Shown: piece by piece, positions 33,848 through 44,500 of the stretch | How the letters are laid out: every line of letters begins with the position of its first letter | How positions within the stretch are numbered: position 1 is the stretch's first letter | Origin: Mesorhizobium sp. ES1-1 | GTDB taxonomy: Bacteria > Pseudomonadota > Alphaproteobacteria > Rhizobiales > Rhizobiaceae | Reading direction: 5' to 3' | Length of the DNA: 64,000 nt | NCBI RefSeq assembly: GCF_020164785.1 | Contig: NZ_JAIUGX010000004.1 | Location: 124,001-188,000, forward strand | Notes under the pieces: model-generated | Database searches by the model: none | What the model saw: the letters and a program-made list of their open reading frames with translations, nothing else | What the model was told of the DNA's origin: nothing | Translations under genes and position numbers: made by a program

Positions 33848-36800
33848 TTACGGCGCCTTGATCTCCATCATGCCGGTGGAGGTGCGGGCCGAGTATTGCG
33901 GCCGGTACATGTCCTCCACCGTTGCTGCCGGGTGGGCGTAGGTGCCGGGCGTCACGGCGCGCACGACATAGGCAAGCGTCAGATTGTGGTCGTGGTCGCC
34001 GTCGGCTGGGTTGAAAGCCGCCACGAAACGGTCGTTGCGGAATTCGAGGTGCGCGGCATCAGTCTGTGCCAGCCAGGAGAAGTTCGTCAGCTGGGCGCTG
34101 GAGACCAGGCCCGGATTGTCGATCTCGAAGCCGGCGGGCAATAGGTCCGTGATCAGCAGGCGTGACGGCCAGCTGTTCTGCTCGTTGACCTTGAGCACGA
34201 CGACATAGCGCTCGTTCTGGGTTGCCTCCGTCACATTGGCTTCGGTGCCGTCGAGCTTGTAGTATGTGCGCTCGATGGTGAAGCCGTCGCCGCCGGCCGG
34301 CGAAGGCTCTACCGGCGCTGCCACTGTGGTGACCAAGGCCTGCAGCGGCGTCTTGCCGGTGTTGGCGATTTCCAGCGGGCTGTCGGCGAGCGCGCCGCCA
34401 TCGACCTGGTTGGAATAGCCGCCCGAATGCGTCGCGCCATTGACAGTCAGCGTGATCGCATCATTGCCTTCCTTCAGCGCGCGCGCCGCCATCAGCATCC
34501 AGGCTTCGTCCTGTGTGCTGGTCCACCTGGCCTCGGCGCGTTCCCTTGTGACCAGCTTGATCAGTTCAGGAACGATCGTCGGCACCGGCTTTGACTCAGC
34601 CGCCAGGGCCAGCATCGCCGCGCCGTCACGCAGCGGCGAGCCATAGTCGGAACGATAGTAGTCGTACTCCGTCGCCGATTTGGCGAGCCGGAGAGCGGCC
34701 TCGAACGTCGCCTGCGATCGCTGGGTGTCGCCGTAGAGCGCCAGGCTCGCCGCCAGTTGAGCAACGGCCATCGGGCTCGAGAAGGCTTCCAACTGAGTAT
34801 CGGCATAATAGCGCAGATCGCCGATCGAGGCCTTCTTGTTGCGGGCCAGGACGTAGAGCGCGTAGGCGATCTCGCTGCCGCGATCCTGCACACTCTGGTC
34901 GTAGCCAAGGGAGTTCTGCAGATTGTTCAGCGCCTGGTTCATGGCAAGGGTAGGCACGTCGTATTTCTGCTCGCGCGCCCGGGTCAGGAATTCGCTGACA
35001 TAGGCATCGAGCCAAAGATCGCCGGACCCCGGGCCCCAGAGGCCGAAGCTGCCGGACGAGGACTGGTAGCTCAGCACCTTGTAGATAGCGTCCTGGACCC
35101 GGCCATGCAGGTCGGGATCGCTTTCCATGCCCATGCTGGAGGCCATGTCATTGACATAGAGCAGCGGCATGGCGCGGCTGGTGGTCTGTTCGGCGCAACC
35201 ATAGGGGTAGCGGTCGAGCGTCATCAGCAGCGACGGAACGTCGAAGGCCGCTGCCTGGGAAACGCCGACGCTGACGGAGGCGCCGTCGAGCAGGCTTGCC
35301 GCCAGCAACTCCTTGTCGACGCGCAGTGCACCGCCATTCGGTTTGAGGTCGACCACGAGACGGGTGGTCACCGGCAATTGCGCCGGGCGTACCGGCACGT
35401 AAAGCGTCTGCTCGACCGTGGTGCCGTCGGCATGGGCAAGCGTGATGGTGAGCGAGGCATCGCCCGCCACGGCCGCAACCAGAGGCACGGTCAGCGTTTG
35501 GCGCTTGCCTGGGGCGAGCGTGAGCTTCGCGGGCAATGGCTTGTCGCCGGTCGACAGGTCACCCGTGGTCTCGATCGACAGCGCGTAGTCGCCGGCGGGG
35601 CCGTCGGTGTCGGCAACGTCAAGGCGCATGACGGCGTTGTCGCCGGGTGCGAGGAAACGCGGCAAGCCGGCGGTGATCACCACCGGATCGCGAACGATGA
35701 CATCGGACTGGGCATGGCCGACCGCTTCCTTGGTCCAGGCGACAGCCATGACGCGCACGGTGCCGTTGAACTGCGGGATGTCGAAGTCGATCCTCGCCTT
35801 GCCGTCGGCATCAAGCTCGACCGGACCGGAGAAGAAGGCGACCAGTTTTTCGGTCGGCGGGCTGCCTTGCGCCTGCATGTTGGAGCCGTCACCACCGGTC
35901 CTGATCTTGCCGGTATTGCCTAGCGAACCATCGATCAGACGTCCGTAGAGGTCACGGATCTCCATGCCGAGCATGCGCTGGCCAAAGAACCAGTTCTCGG
36001 GATCCGGCGCCTTGTAGTTGGTAAGGTTGAGGATGCCGACATCGACAGCGGCGACCATGACATAGGCGTTGGTCCCGGGCTGCACGCCGGCCACGGAAAC
36101 CGGGATCGACAGCTGCTGGCGCGGCATCGTCTTGTCCGGCGGCGTCAATGTAACCGCGAGCTTCTTCGAACCGGGATCGACGTTGAGCCATTTCACGCCG
36201 ATGGCACGGGCCGGCATGCGCGATTCCTGCGCATCGCCGGGCCTGAACAGGGTTGCCGTGACATAGGCGCCGGCGCCCCAGTCTTCGCCGACCGGAATGT
36301 CGACGGTGCCGCCGCCTGCCGGCACGGTGGCCGTGACGGTCTTCAGCAGCTTGTCGGACCCGATATTGATCAGGAGTTCACCGGCAAAGTGCGGCGAGAC
36401 CTTCAGCTTGGCCACTTCGCCCGCAGCGTAACTGTCCTTGTCGAGGGCGATTTCCAGGCCATCGGGCGTTTCGGTGGTGGTCGAGGAGACGTACCAGCCA
36501 GCATCGAACTCATAGCTGGTCGCCGGTCCCTCGGGGTCCGATGTTTCGACCTCGAGCCGGTACTGGCCCCAATCGACAGGCACGGAAACGGTCGCGTCGC
36601 CGTCGGCGCCAAGGTCGACCTGACCGTTGGCGATGGACTTGGTAAAGGTGACCGGCTCGTAGTTCCAGGAACTGTTCGACCGGTACCATTGGTAATTGCG
36701 TTCGACCTTGACCAGCGACCAGCGCGCGCCCTTCAGGGCCTCGCGCTTGCCTTCGGGATCGACGGCGATCAGGCTGAACTTGGCCGTGCCGCCCTGCGGT

Positions 36801-39328
36801 ACCTCATTGTCGGCAAAGTCCGGCCGGATGCCGATCATGTGGCCTTGCGGGCGGATGCCGATCTCGAGCGAGCGCTCGATGGCGCGTCCGCCTGTTTCAC
36901 GCATGCGCACCGTTACCTTGGCGTCGACCAGCTTGGTGGTCGCGGGCAGTTGCTCGACCGAGACCGGGAAGGTCACCTTGCCGTCGTCCCCCACCACCGG
37001 CAGATCGGCGAGGGGAGTTACCGTGGGTTCGGCCGACTGTTCGTCGGCAAGACCGAACGAAAAACCCTGGAAGCGATCCCAGTCACGCGAGGTCGAGAGC
37101 GTCAATTCGCCTTCCAGCGCCAGGCCTGCCGCCGGCGCGCCATAAAGGAAGCGGCCGTCAATGCTGATATTCGCGGTTTCGCCCTGCGCGATCTCCTTCT
37201 TGTCGGCGGTCATGTCGAATTCGATGCGATCCGGCACGAAATCCTCGACCAGGAACATCTGGGTGGCGACCGCCGGCTGCTTGGGATCGGTGTAGATCGA
37301 CACCGACCAGGTGCCGCGCATGGCGTTAGGCTCTAGCGGCAGGTCGACGGCATGGCCGCCGGCGGATGCGCCGTCGCTGACGATGCGGCGGTCCTCGACG
37401 CCGTCTGGGCGAGAGAAGATGAAGGTCAGCGGCAGGTTCTCGACCGCCTTGGCTGCGCCGTCGCGGGCAAGTGCCGCGACATGGACATCCTCCCCGGCGC
37501 GGTAGATGCCGCGTTCGGTCCAGGCATAGACGTCCAGCGCGCCCGGTGCCGCGCGCCCGGTGACACCACGGTCCGACAGGTCGAAGCCCGCGCGGCCCAT
37601 GTCGAGGAAGACGAAATCGTCGTCGCCCTGCTTGGCCATCAGCACGGCCGGCACCATGCCGCCGTCGCCGCGCGTCAGGCCGGGATTGAAGACGGCGTGG
37701 CCTTCGGCGTCCGATACGGCGGTGCCCAGAACCTCATTGTTGCGGGCCACCAGCGTCAACTCCGCGTCGGCGATCGGCTTCGCGCTACCCAGCGAGCGGG
37801 CGAAGACATTGAGCCCGTCCTGGCCGGCATAGGTCGACAACCCGATGTCGGAAACGACAAACCACTGGGTCGCCAGCGAACTGTAGTCATCGCCCTTGCC
37901 GTCAACGGCCTCGGCCGTGAGCACATAGACGCCGGGCTTGCGCCTGGGCAGCGCTTCGTCCACCGGGAAGGAAGTGGTGACCTCCTTGTTGAGATCGTTG
38001 GCAATGTCGAGCTGACCCTGCCAGACCGGCGCGCCCATCTGCTCGGAAATATTCGAAATGTCGTAGCTGTCGAGCTGGTGCAGGAATTGGTAGCCCGATA
38101 GGAGCTGTGCCAGCGAACGATCGCCGATGCGATAGAGCTTCATTTGCGCGGCGTTCATATTGACGGTGACGACGGGAATGCCGCGGCGCGCGCCCGCCGG
38201 CAGGACGAAACTATCACCCGTGAAGCGGGCCGAAGGAGCGCGGTCCTGCACATAGATCGACAGCACCACGGGCGCAGCAGTGACTTCGCCGATGGCCGCC
38301 GGCAAGCCTGCGCGGAAGGTGACGTCATAGTGCTGGCCGTGTTCGAGGCCCTCGACGCAGATCTGCTTGTCCTTGGCCTCGACGCCCTTCGGCGCCGCGT
38401 TGTCGACTGTGACGAATTGCGCGTAGTCGACGCCGGTCTTGACCAGGTCCTCGGAAAGCTGAGCACAGATACGCGGCGCGCTGGTGTCGGCATCGACAGT
38501 GTGGTCGATGACGCGGAAGCCTTTGCGCGCCTTGAGATCGGCATAGTCTGCCTGGACGGCGGGAGACGCCTCCAGGGCAAGGCTGGCTTCATAGGCCTGC
38601 AGGGCAGGACGGTAGAGGTCGCGCTTGTCCAGGCCCTTGCCGAGCAGCGCCAGCACTTCCGCTCGCGCCCTGGCGGTACGCGCCAGCTTGTAGGCATTGA
38701 AGGCGGCAGAAGTGCCGTTTGCCGGTAAAGTGGAAGCTTCCGAAGTGTTGGCGGCGGGCTCGACGGCAAGTGTTTCGCGCGCCAAATCAAGCCAGAGCCG
38801 GCCGTCGTCGGGCAGGACCGAGACGGCGGCTTCATATTTCAGCATGGCGGAACGGTGGTCGCCGGCGAGCACGGCCTGTGCGGCGGCGCTGGTCAGGCCA
38901 GCAATGCCTTCAGTCGGCTTTTCATAGGCCGGGCCGAGCAGCTTGTTGCGATATTGCTGTGCCTGGTCCGCCATCCAGCCGGGGAAGAAGGCGAGTTCCG
39001 GCGGCGCGCCGATGTCGGGATCGCCGTCGATGGTGACGATCTTGCCGGCCACCGCGCCATTGAACGTCTTCAACTGGTTGTAGTCTGACTTGAGGAAGCA
39101 CCATTTCGCCTTCTTGTTGTAGGTGAAGGCGCGGCAGGCAGGATCGCCCAGGCAGGTCGTCTTGCACTGGTCGAGCGTGACATTCTGTTCGGACCGAAGG
39201 TCAAAGCCGAAATAGTCGGAATTTTCGGTCGTTGCGATTCGCCGCGCTTCGGCCGCTTGCGCGACGGAGCCCCAGGCGAAGAGAAAAAGCATCAAAATCG
39301 ACAGGCCACGAGCCGCGCGCATTGTCAT
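33848..39328 (-). CDS. Alpha-2-macroglobulin family protein with N-terminal PAN-like domain
   Basis: 1826 residues, periplasmic. A signal peptide (MTMRAARGLSILMLFLFAWG... cut near QAA) is followed by a short Cys-containing PAN/apple-like module (QNVTLDQCKTTCLGDPACRA, FTYNKKAKWCFLKSD; about 40-85), a helical Ala-rich region, macroglobulin domains, and the thioester motif GCAEQ in YPYGCAEQTTSRAM. Bacterial alpha-2-macroglobulins trap proteases that enter the periplasm and often pair with PbpC, as here. There is no lipobox, so it is probably soluble rather than a lipoprotein. The start at 39328 follows GGAGGG; the longer frame lacks a ribosome-binding site. It is divergent from tamA. Confidence 0.93.
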   Translation of the reverse strand: MTMRAARGLSILMLFLFAWGSVAQAAEARRIATTENSDYFGFDLRSEQNVTLDQCKTTCLGDPACRAFTYNKKAKWCFLKSDYNQLKTFNGAVAGKIVTIDGDPDIGAPPELAFFPGWMADQAQQYRNKLLGPAYEKPTEGIAGLTSAAAQAVLAGDHRSAMLKYEAAVSVLPDDGRLWLDLARETLAVEPAANTSEASTLPANGTSAAFNAYKLARTARARAEVLALLGKGLDKRDLYRPALQAYEASLALEASPAVQADYADLKARKGFRVIDHTVDADTSAPRICAQLSEDLVKTGVDYAQFVTVDNAAPKGVEAKDKQICVEGLEHGQHYDVTFRAGLPAAIGEVTAAPVVLSIYVQDRAPSARFTGDSFVLPAGARRGIPVVTVNMNAAQMKLYRIGDRSLAQLLSGYQFLHQLDSYDISNISEQMGAPVWQGQLDIANDLNKEVTTSFPVDEALPRRKPGVYVLTAEAVDGKGDDYSSLATQWFVVSDIGLSTYAGQDGLNVFARSLGSAKPIADAELTLVARNNEVLGTAVSDAEGHAVFNPGLTRGDGGMVPAVLMAKQGDDDFVFLDMGRAGFDLSDRGVTGRAAPGALDVYAWTERGIYRAGEDVHVAALARDGAAKAVENLPLTFIFSRPDGVEDRRIVSDGASAGGHAVDLPLEPNAMRGTWSVSIYTDPKQPAVATQMFLVEDFVPDRIEFDMTADKKEIAQGETANISIDGRFLYGAPAAGLALEGELTLSTSRDWDRFQGFSFGLADEQSAEPTVTPLADLPVVGDDGKVTFPVSVEQLPATTKLVDAKVTVRMRETGGRAIERSLEIGIRPQGHMIGIRPDFADNEVPQGGTAKFSLIAVDPEGKREALKGARWSLVKVERNYQWYRSNSSWNYEPVTFTKSIANGQVDLGADGDATVSVPVDWGQYRLEVETSDPEGPATSYEFDAGWYVSSTTTETPDGLEIALDKDSYAAGEVAKLKVSPHFAGELLINIGSDKLLKTVTATVPAGGGTVDIPVGEDWGAGAYVTATLFRPGDAQESRMPARAIGVKWLNVDPGSKKLAVTLTPPDKTMPRQQLSIPVSVAGVQPGTNAYVMVAAVDVGILNLTNYKAPDPENWFFGQRMLGMEIRDLYGRLIDGSLGNTGKIRTGGDGSNMQAQGSPPTEKLVAFFSGPVELDADGKARIDFDIPQFNGTVRVMAVAWTKEAVGHAQSDVIVRDPVVITAGLPRFLAPGDNAVMRLDVADTDGPAGDYALSIETTGDLSTGDKPLPAKLTLAPGKRQTLTVPLVAAVAGDASLTITLAHADGTTVEQTLYVPVRPAQLPVTTRLVVDLKPNGGALRVDKELLAASLLDGASVSVGVSQAAAFDVPSLLMTLDRYPYGCAEQTTSRAMPLLYVNDMASSMGMESDPDLHGRVQDAIYKVLSYQSSSGSFGLWGPGSGDLWLDAYVSEFLTRAREQKYDVPTLAMNQALNNLQNSLGYDQSVQDRGSEIAYALYVLARNKKASIGDLRYYADTQLEAFSSPMAVAQLAASLALYGDTQRSQATFEAALRLAKSATEYDYYRSDYGSPLRDGAAMLALAAESKPVPTIVPELIKLVTRERAEARWTSTQDEAWMLMAARALKEGNDAITLTVNGATHSGGYSNQVDGGALADSPLEIANTGKTPLQALVTTVAAPVEPSPAGGDGFTIERTYYKLDGTEANVTEATQNERYVVVLKVNEQNSWPSRLLITDLLPAGFEIDNPGLVSSAQLTNFSWLAQTDAAHLEFRNDRFVAAFNPADGDHDHNLTLAYVVRAVTPGTYAHPAATVEDMYRPQYSARTSTGMMEIKAP

Positions 39329-39596
39329 TCCACCCTCCAGACAGTGCAGACGTCCCGGAATGATCAAGCTTCAATCAAGCTTGTCAACACAGGACACGGC
39401 GGTTCCGCCCGCCAACGGTTTCCTTTCCGGCGCAACGCCGGTAGTACGTCCATAGGAAAAGGATCACGCATTCTTGCGAAGACGCAAAAGGTGTGAATTC
39501 CAAGCCCGTCCTATTTCAGACAATTGGATTGTGGCCCCTTTACGAGCGCTTCAAAACTTCATTCCAATTTTAGTTTTGTATCCTAGGTTGTGATTA
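39329..39596. promoter_or_regulatory. Divergent promoter region between alpha-2-macroglobulin and tamA
   Basis: 268 bases, AT-richer near tamA. It contains a direct repeat ATCAAGCTT at 39363-39371 and 39374-39382 (11-base period, one helical turn), a possible regulator site just upstream of the alpha-2-macroglobulin gene. No gene is supported. Confidence 0.4.
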
Positions 39597-41525
39597 ATGT
39601 CGGCGCATGAAGAGCAGATGTCAGGGGGCACGGCGCCACGGCGCCGGCTTCCGCGCGCCCTGCTTCTGGCTGCGGTCTGCGCGGCCGCGCTGGCTGGTGA
39701 ATCAAGACCGGCGGCAGCCTTCGAGCTTTTCGGCTTCAAGCTTTGGGGCTCGTCCAGCGACGAAGACGCCGACATTGTCGATCCGTTGCGCTACGCCGTC
39801 ACCATCAATGCGCCCGACGCCGACAAGAACCTCGTCAAGAAGCTTTCCAACGCATCATCCCTGGAGAGCGATGTCGACCATCCGGTGGCCGGTTCGCTGG
39901 GGCTGATGGCCAAGGCGCGGAGTGATCGCGAACAGCTTGTCGCTGCGCTCTACGCCGACGCACGCTATGAGGGTGTCGTCACCATCACCATTGACGGCAA
40001 GCCGCTCGACGAGCTTCCGCCCGATGCGGAATTCAAGGGTCCGCAGCCAATTCCGGTGGTGGTCGAGATTGTCGCTGGCCCGAAATTCACCCTTGGCACC
40101 ATCAGGCTTGCGGGTGACGCTGCGGGACTGCTGAGCGCCGATTACGGCCTCATCGCCGGCGGCGATGCCGGCTCGGGAGCCGTGCTGAAGGCTGAAGCGC
40201 TGATCGTCAGGACACTGAAGCAGGAAGGCAGGCCGCTGGCCAAGGTGACGGACCGACAGATCGTCGCGGACCATGCCACCTCGACGCTCAACGTGACGCT
40301 TACGGTGGCGGCCGGCCCGGTCGCCGGCTATGGCGCGACGACGGTGGAAGGCACGGACAAGGTCGATCGCGACTTCACTGAATACATGACCGGCCTCAAA
40401 CGCGGCCGGCAATATTCACCCGACGAGGTCAGCGATGCGCGCGACCGGCTGCTGGCGCTGGAGGTCTTCAACAGCGTGACCCTCAAGGAGGCCGACAAGT
40501 TCGACGCCGACGGCAACATTCCGATCGGCGTCCAGGTCAGCGAACGCAAGCCCCGGTATTTCGGTCTTGGCGGAACCTTGTCCAACACCGAGGGACTTGG
40601 GCTGGAAGGTTATTGGGGCCACCGCAACCTCTTCGGCCACGCCGAAAAGCTGCGCATCGAGGGCGCCATCAGCGGCATTGGCAGCAATGATCTGGGCGAA
40701 CTCAACTACAATGCCGGGATCATGTTCGAGAAGCCGGGCGTGGTCGGGCCGGCGTCGAAGTTCTTCGCCGGCGTCAAGACGGTGCTCGAGCATCCCGATG
40801 CCTATGACCATTTCTCGGTCAAGGGCAACACGGGCCTGTCCTACGAACTCGACAAGAAGCAGACCGTCTCAGCCGAGGTTGCGCTCGATTATTCGCGGGT
40901 TACCGATGCCTTCGGCAAGCACAAATACCTCATCGCCAGCATCCCGCTGCAATATGTGTACGACAACAGGGACAACCGGCTGAACCCCACCGGCGGCTTC
41001 AGGCTGCTGGCTTACGCCGAGCCGAGCTACGACATTTTGAGCGGTGCGGCCTTCCTCAAGTTGAGGGGCGAGGGATCGGCCTATCAGTCGGTGGATTCGG
41101 CGTCGCGCTTCGTCTTGGCGGAACGGGTCGCCGTCGGCTCGATCGTCGGCACCAGCCTCGAACACGTGCCGGCCGACCGGCGCTTCTATTCGGGCGGCGG
41201 CGGCTCGGTGCGGGGCTACGCCTATCAGGGCATCGGCCCCAAGGATTTCAACGGCCAGCCGATCGGCGGACTCTCCTTCTTCGAAACCTCGGTGGAGATG
41301 CGCATCGCCATCACCGATACGATCGGCATCGTGCCGTTCGTCGATGCCGGCTCGGTCTCGACGAAATCGGTGCCGAACTTCTCCGACGTCAAGGTCGGCG
41401 CCGGCGTCGGACTGCGCTACGTGACACCGTTCGGACCGCTGCGGATCGATGCCGCGGTGCCGCTTAACCGGGACCCCGGCGATCCGACCTTCGGCATCTA
41501 TGCCGGCATTGGGCAGGCGTTCTGA
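39597..41525 (+). CDS. tamA: Translocation and assembly module outer-membrane protein TamA
   Basis: 642 residues, Omp85 superfamily. A long N-terminus with a signal peptide (ALLLAAVCAAALAG...) is followed by POTRA-like repeats (about 100-330) and a C-terminal 16-strand barrel. The barrel holds the lid-lock motif RFYSGGGGSVRGYAYQ and ends with the aromatic residue F. TamA works with TamB to place proteins, and probably phospholipids, in the outer membrane. The start at 39597 has no clear ribosome-binding site; an ATG seven codons later is possible. tamB follows three bases after the stop. Confidence 0.93.
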   Translation: MSAHEEQMSGGTAPRRRLPRALLLAAVCAAALAGESRPAAAFELFGFKLWGSSSDEDADIVDPLRYAVTINAPDADKNLVKKLSNASSLESDVDHPVAGSLGLMAKARSDREQLVAALYADARYEGVVTITIDGKPLDELPPDAEFKGPQPIPVVVEIVAGPKFTLGTIRLAGDAAGLLSADYGLIAGGDAGSGAVLKAEALIVRTLKQEGRPLAKVTDRQIVADHATSTLNVTLTVAAGPVAGYGATTVEGTDKVDRDFTEYMTGLKRGRQYSPDEVSDARDRLLALEVFNSVTLKEADKFDADGNIPIGVQVSERKPRYFGLGGTLSNTEGLGLEGYWGHRNLFGHAEKLRIEGAISGIGSNDLGELNYNAGIMFEKPGVVGPASKFFAGVKTVLEHPDAYDHFSVKGNTGLSYELDKKQTVSAEVALDYSRVTDAFGKHKYLIASIPLQYVYDNRDNRLNPTGGFRLLAYAEPSYDILSGAAFLKLRGEGSAYQSVDSASRFVLAERVAVGSIVGTSLEHVPADRRFYSGGGGSVRGYAYQGIGPKDFNGQPIGGLSFFETSVEMRIAITDTIGIVPFVDAGSVSTKSVPNFSDVKVGAGVGLRYVTPFGPLRIDAAVPLNRDPGDPTFGIYAGIGQAF

Positions 41526-41528
41526 GCG

Positions 41529-44500
41529 ATGAAGACGGTCTGGCGCATTCTCCGCATTGTCCTCTACACGCTGCTCATCGTGGTTGCCGGGTCGATCGGC
41601 GCCCTGGTGGTGCTGACCAAGACCGAGCGCGGACGCGACAATCTCGCCGGCATCATTTCGCGGGTGGCCTCAAGCGACGACAGCAAGATCACCGTCAGCG
41701 GCATCGATGGCGTCTGGTCGGGCAATCTCAGCGTCGACCATGTGGTTCTCGAGGACCGCGAGGGCGCCTGGCTGGTGGCGCGCAAGGTGGCAATCGACTG
41801 GTCGCCTCTGGCGTTGCTATCCAAACGCTTCAGCGCCGACCGCATCGCCGCTGAACGGATAGAGCTGGCGCGGCTGCCGGTGGCCTCGACCCGTCAGCAG
41901 GCCCAGGGCAGCACCACGACCCTGCCGGTTTCGGTCGATATCAAGCAGTTCGACCTGCCCGAAATCGCACTCGGCCAGGACCTTGCCGGCAGCGGCATTG
42001 CCGAACTCGCCGCCAAGGGAATGCTCAAGGCTGATGCCGCGCCGCTGGCCGTCGAGACGACGCTCAACGTTACCCGTCACGACGGCAAGCAAGGCAAGGT
42101 CGACGCCAAGATCCACTTCGCACCGGCCGATAACAGGCTCGACCTCGACCTCAAGGCATCGGAGCCGGCGGGCGGAATCATCGCCAATCTGCTTCAATTG
42201 CCCGATGCGCCGCCGGTTGACATCACCGTATCGGGCACCGGCTCGCTCGCCAATTGGAATGGTATCGGCACCTTCAGCGTCGATGGCAAGATCGTCACCC
42301 AATTGACCGGCCGCCACCAACTCACCGACAAGGGCAACCATGTGGAGGCCAAAGGCGATGGCGATTTCGCGCGCTTCCTGCCGGAGAATTTGAAGCCGCT
42401 GTTCGCCGGCAAGACCACTTTCGATGTCGCGGGCGTCGCGACAGCCGCAGGCGGTATCAGCGTCGAGCGGGCCAATATCGACAGCGACGCGGTGCACGGC
42501 ACTGCAAAGGGCATCGTCGATCCGGCGGGTGCCAGCGATCTGTCCGTCGAACTCGCCACCAAGGGGCCGCCCGTGGTGATCAGCGTCGGCAGCAAGGCGC
42601 AGCCGATCACGCTCGCCATCAAGAACGCGACCGCCCGTGCCTTCGGTGACGGCAGGGCGCCGGCCGTCGACATCGGCGCCTCCTTCGTCTCTATCGTGGC
42701 CGGCGGAACGCGGCTGGACGATCTGGTGGCTCAGGTGCATTCCGATGGCTTCGACATCCAGAACCGCGCCGGGCCGGTGACCGTCAAGCTGGAAGCCGGC
42801 GGGCTGAACACGGACGTGGCAACGTTGGCTCCGCTGGTCACCGGCAAGGTCGATGTCGATCTCGCCGGTTCGATCAGCAAGGACGCCATTGCCATCGACC
42901 AGGGCACGTTGCGGTCGGACGCGCTGAACGCCTCGCTGACGGCGACGGTCGCGCTCGCCGATCTGTCGATGCAGCTCAAGATGAACGCCGATGCGGTGTC
43001 CACCGCGCTGCCGCCGCAGATCGCGTCCGTGCTCGGCGCGCGGGTGAAATTCTCGGCGTCGGCGACGCGCGATCCGCAGGGGTCCTTCGCCGCCAACGAG
43101 ATCGAATTCACATCGGGTACGCTGAGCGCCAGCGGTACGGCAAGCGCGCAAGGCACCGACATCCAGGCCGATATCAAGGGCACGCTGGGCGACGTTTCGG
43201 TCCTGTCGCCGACGGTCGGTGTGCCTGTCGCCGGCGGCGTCGATTTCGCCCTTTCGGCCAGCGGCGCCAGGAGTGCGCCCGATTTCACGGTGTCCGCCGA
43301 CAGCGACAGCCTGACCGCCTCCGGCCGCACGGTGAAGAGCATCAAGCTGAACGCGAGCGGCAAGGCGGATATCGCCAACCCCGCCGCTACCATCGCCCTG
43401 ACCGGTCTGGTGGACGAGCAGGCACTCGACGTCAAGGCGGAGCTGGTGACGAGCGAGGGCAAGCGTTCGATCAAAGGATTCCTGGTTTCGCTGGGCGACA
43501 ATAAGGTTTCGGGCGATTTGGCTCTGGACGACAAATTCCTGCCGCTGGGCACGCTGACGCTTGCCGCGCCTGCCGTCGACCAGCTCGCGGCACTTGCCGG
43601 GCAAGCGGTGACGGGAGACATTAATGGCACCATTAATTTCGGCAAAGAGGGCGACGCCCCGTCCGTCGCGATCGATGCGCAAAGCACGGCGATCGCGCGC
43701 GGCGACGTCACGGCCAAAGCTATCACCGTCAACGCGCTGATCTCAAACTATCTGAAGGCGCCGGCGTTTGCGGGTTCGATCAAGGCGGACAACGTCACTT
43801 CGGGCAGCACGCAGATCGGCGCCATTGCCGTCGACCTCAAGCGCGACGGCGACTGGACCAATTTTACCGGCGGAGCGACGATAGCGGGCATTCCGGCCAC
43901 CGCAGCCGGCCAGCTCAAGATCGCAGACGGCGTCACCAGCGTTGAGGTCGTTTCGGGCGAAGCCACGATCCGCGGCATCAAGGCGGCCATCGCTCAGCCC
44001 TCGACGCTGAGCATCGCCAACGGCACGACCAGCATCGAAAAACTGGCGCTCGATGTCGGAGGCGGCTCCGTGACGGTGTCTGGAACCGCGGGCGAGACGC
44101 TCGACCTGGCAGCGGAATTTTCTGCCCTGCCGGCCGCGCTTGCCAATGATTTTTCGCCGGGGCTCAATGCCGTGGGCACGCTTAGCGGCACGGCGCGGGT
44201 GAGCGGCCAGGCGGCCGCGCCAGATGTCCGGTTCAACGCGCAACTGGGAGGCGTCGAGACCAGCCAGACGCGCCAGGCCGCGCTGGGTCCGCTGGCAGTC
44301 GACGCGGCCGGCAGCTACACAATGGCCGGCGGCGTCGCTCTCGACCACGCGACGCTGAGCGGCGACAAGATTTCGGGCAAGGCCGCCGGCACCATAAACC
44401 CGAACGGCTCCAGCGACTTCACGCTCGACCTCGCATCCGCCGGGCCAAGCCTGCCGCTGACGCTTGGCAGCGCGGAAAGCCCGATAAAGCTCGAACTGCA

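Noticed and set aside
41817..43682. Long minus-strand frame (621 codons) inside tamB, with similar ones at 43743-45128 and 46113-47741
   Set aside because: They are antisense shadows caused by strong GC bias in a long gene; composition is Arg/Gly/Asp/His-rich and matches no protein pattern.
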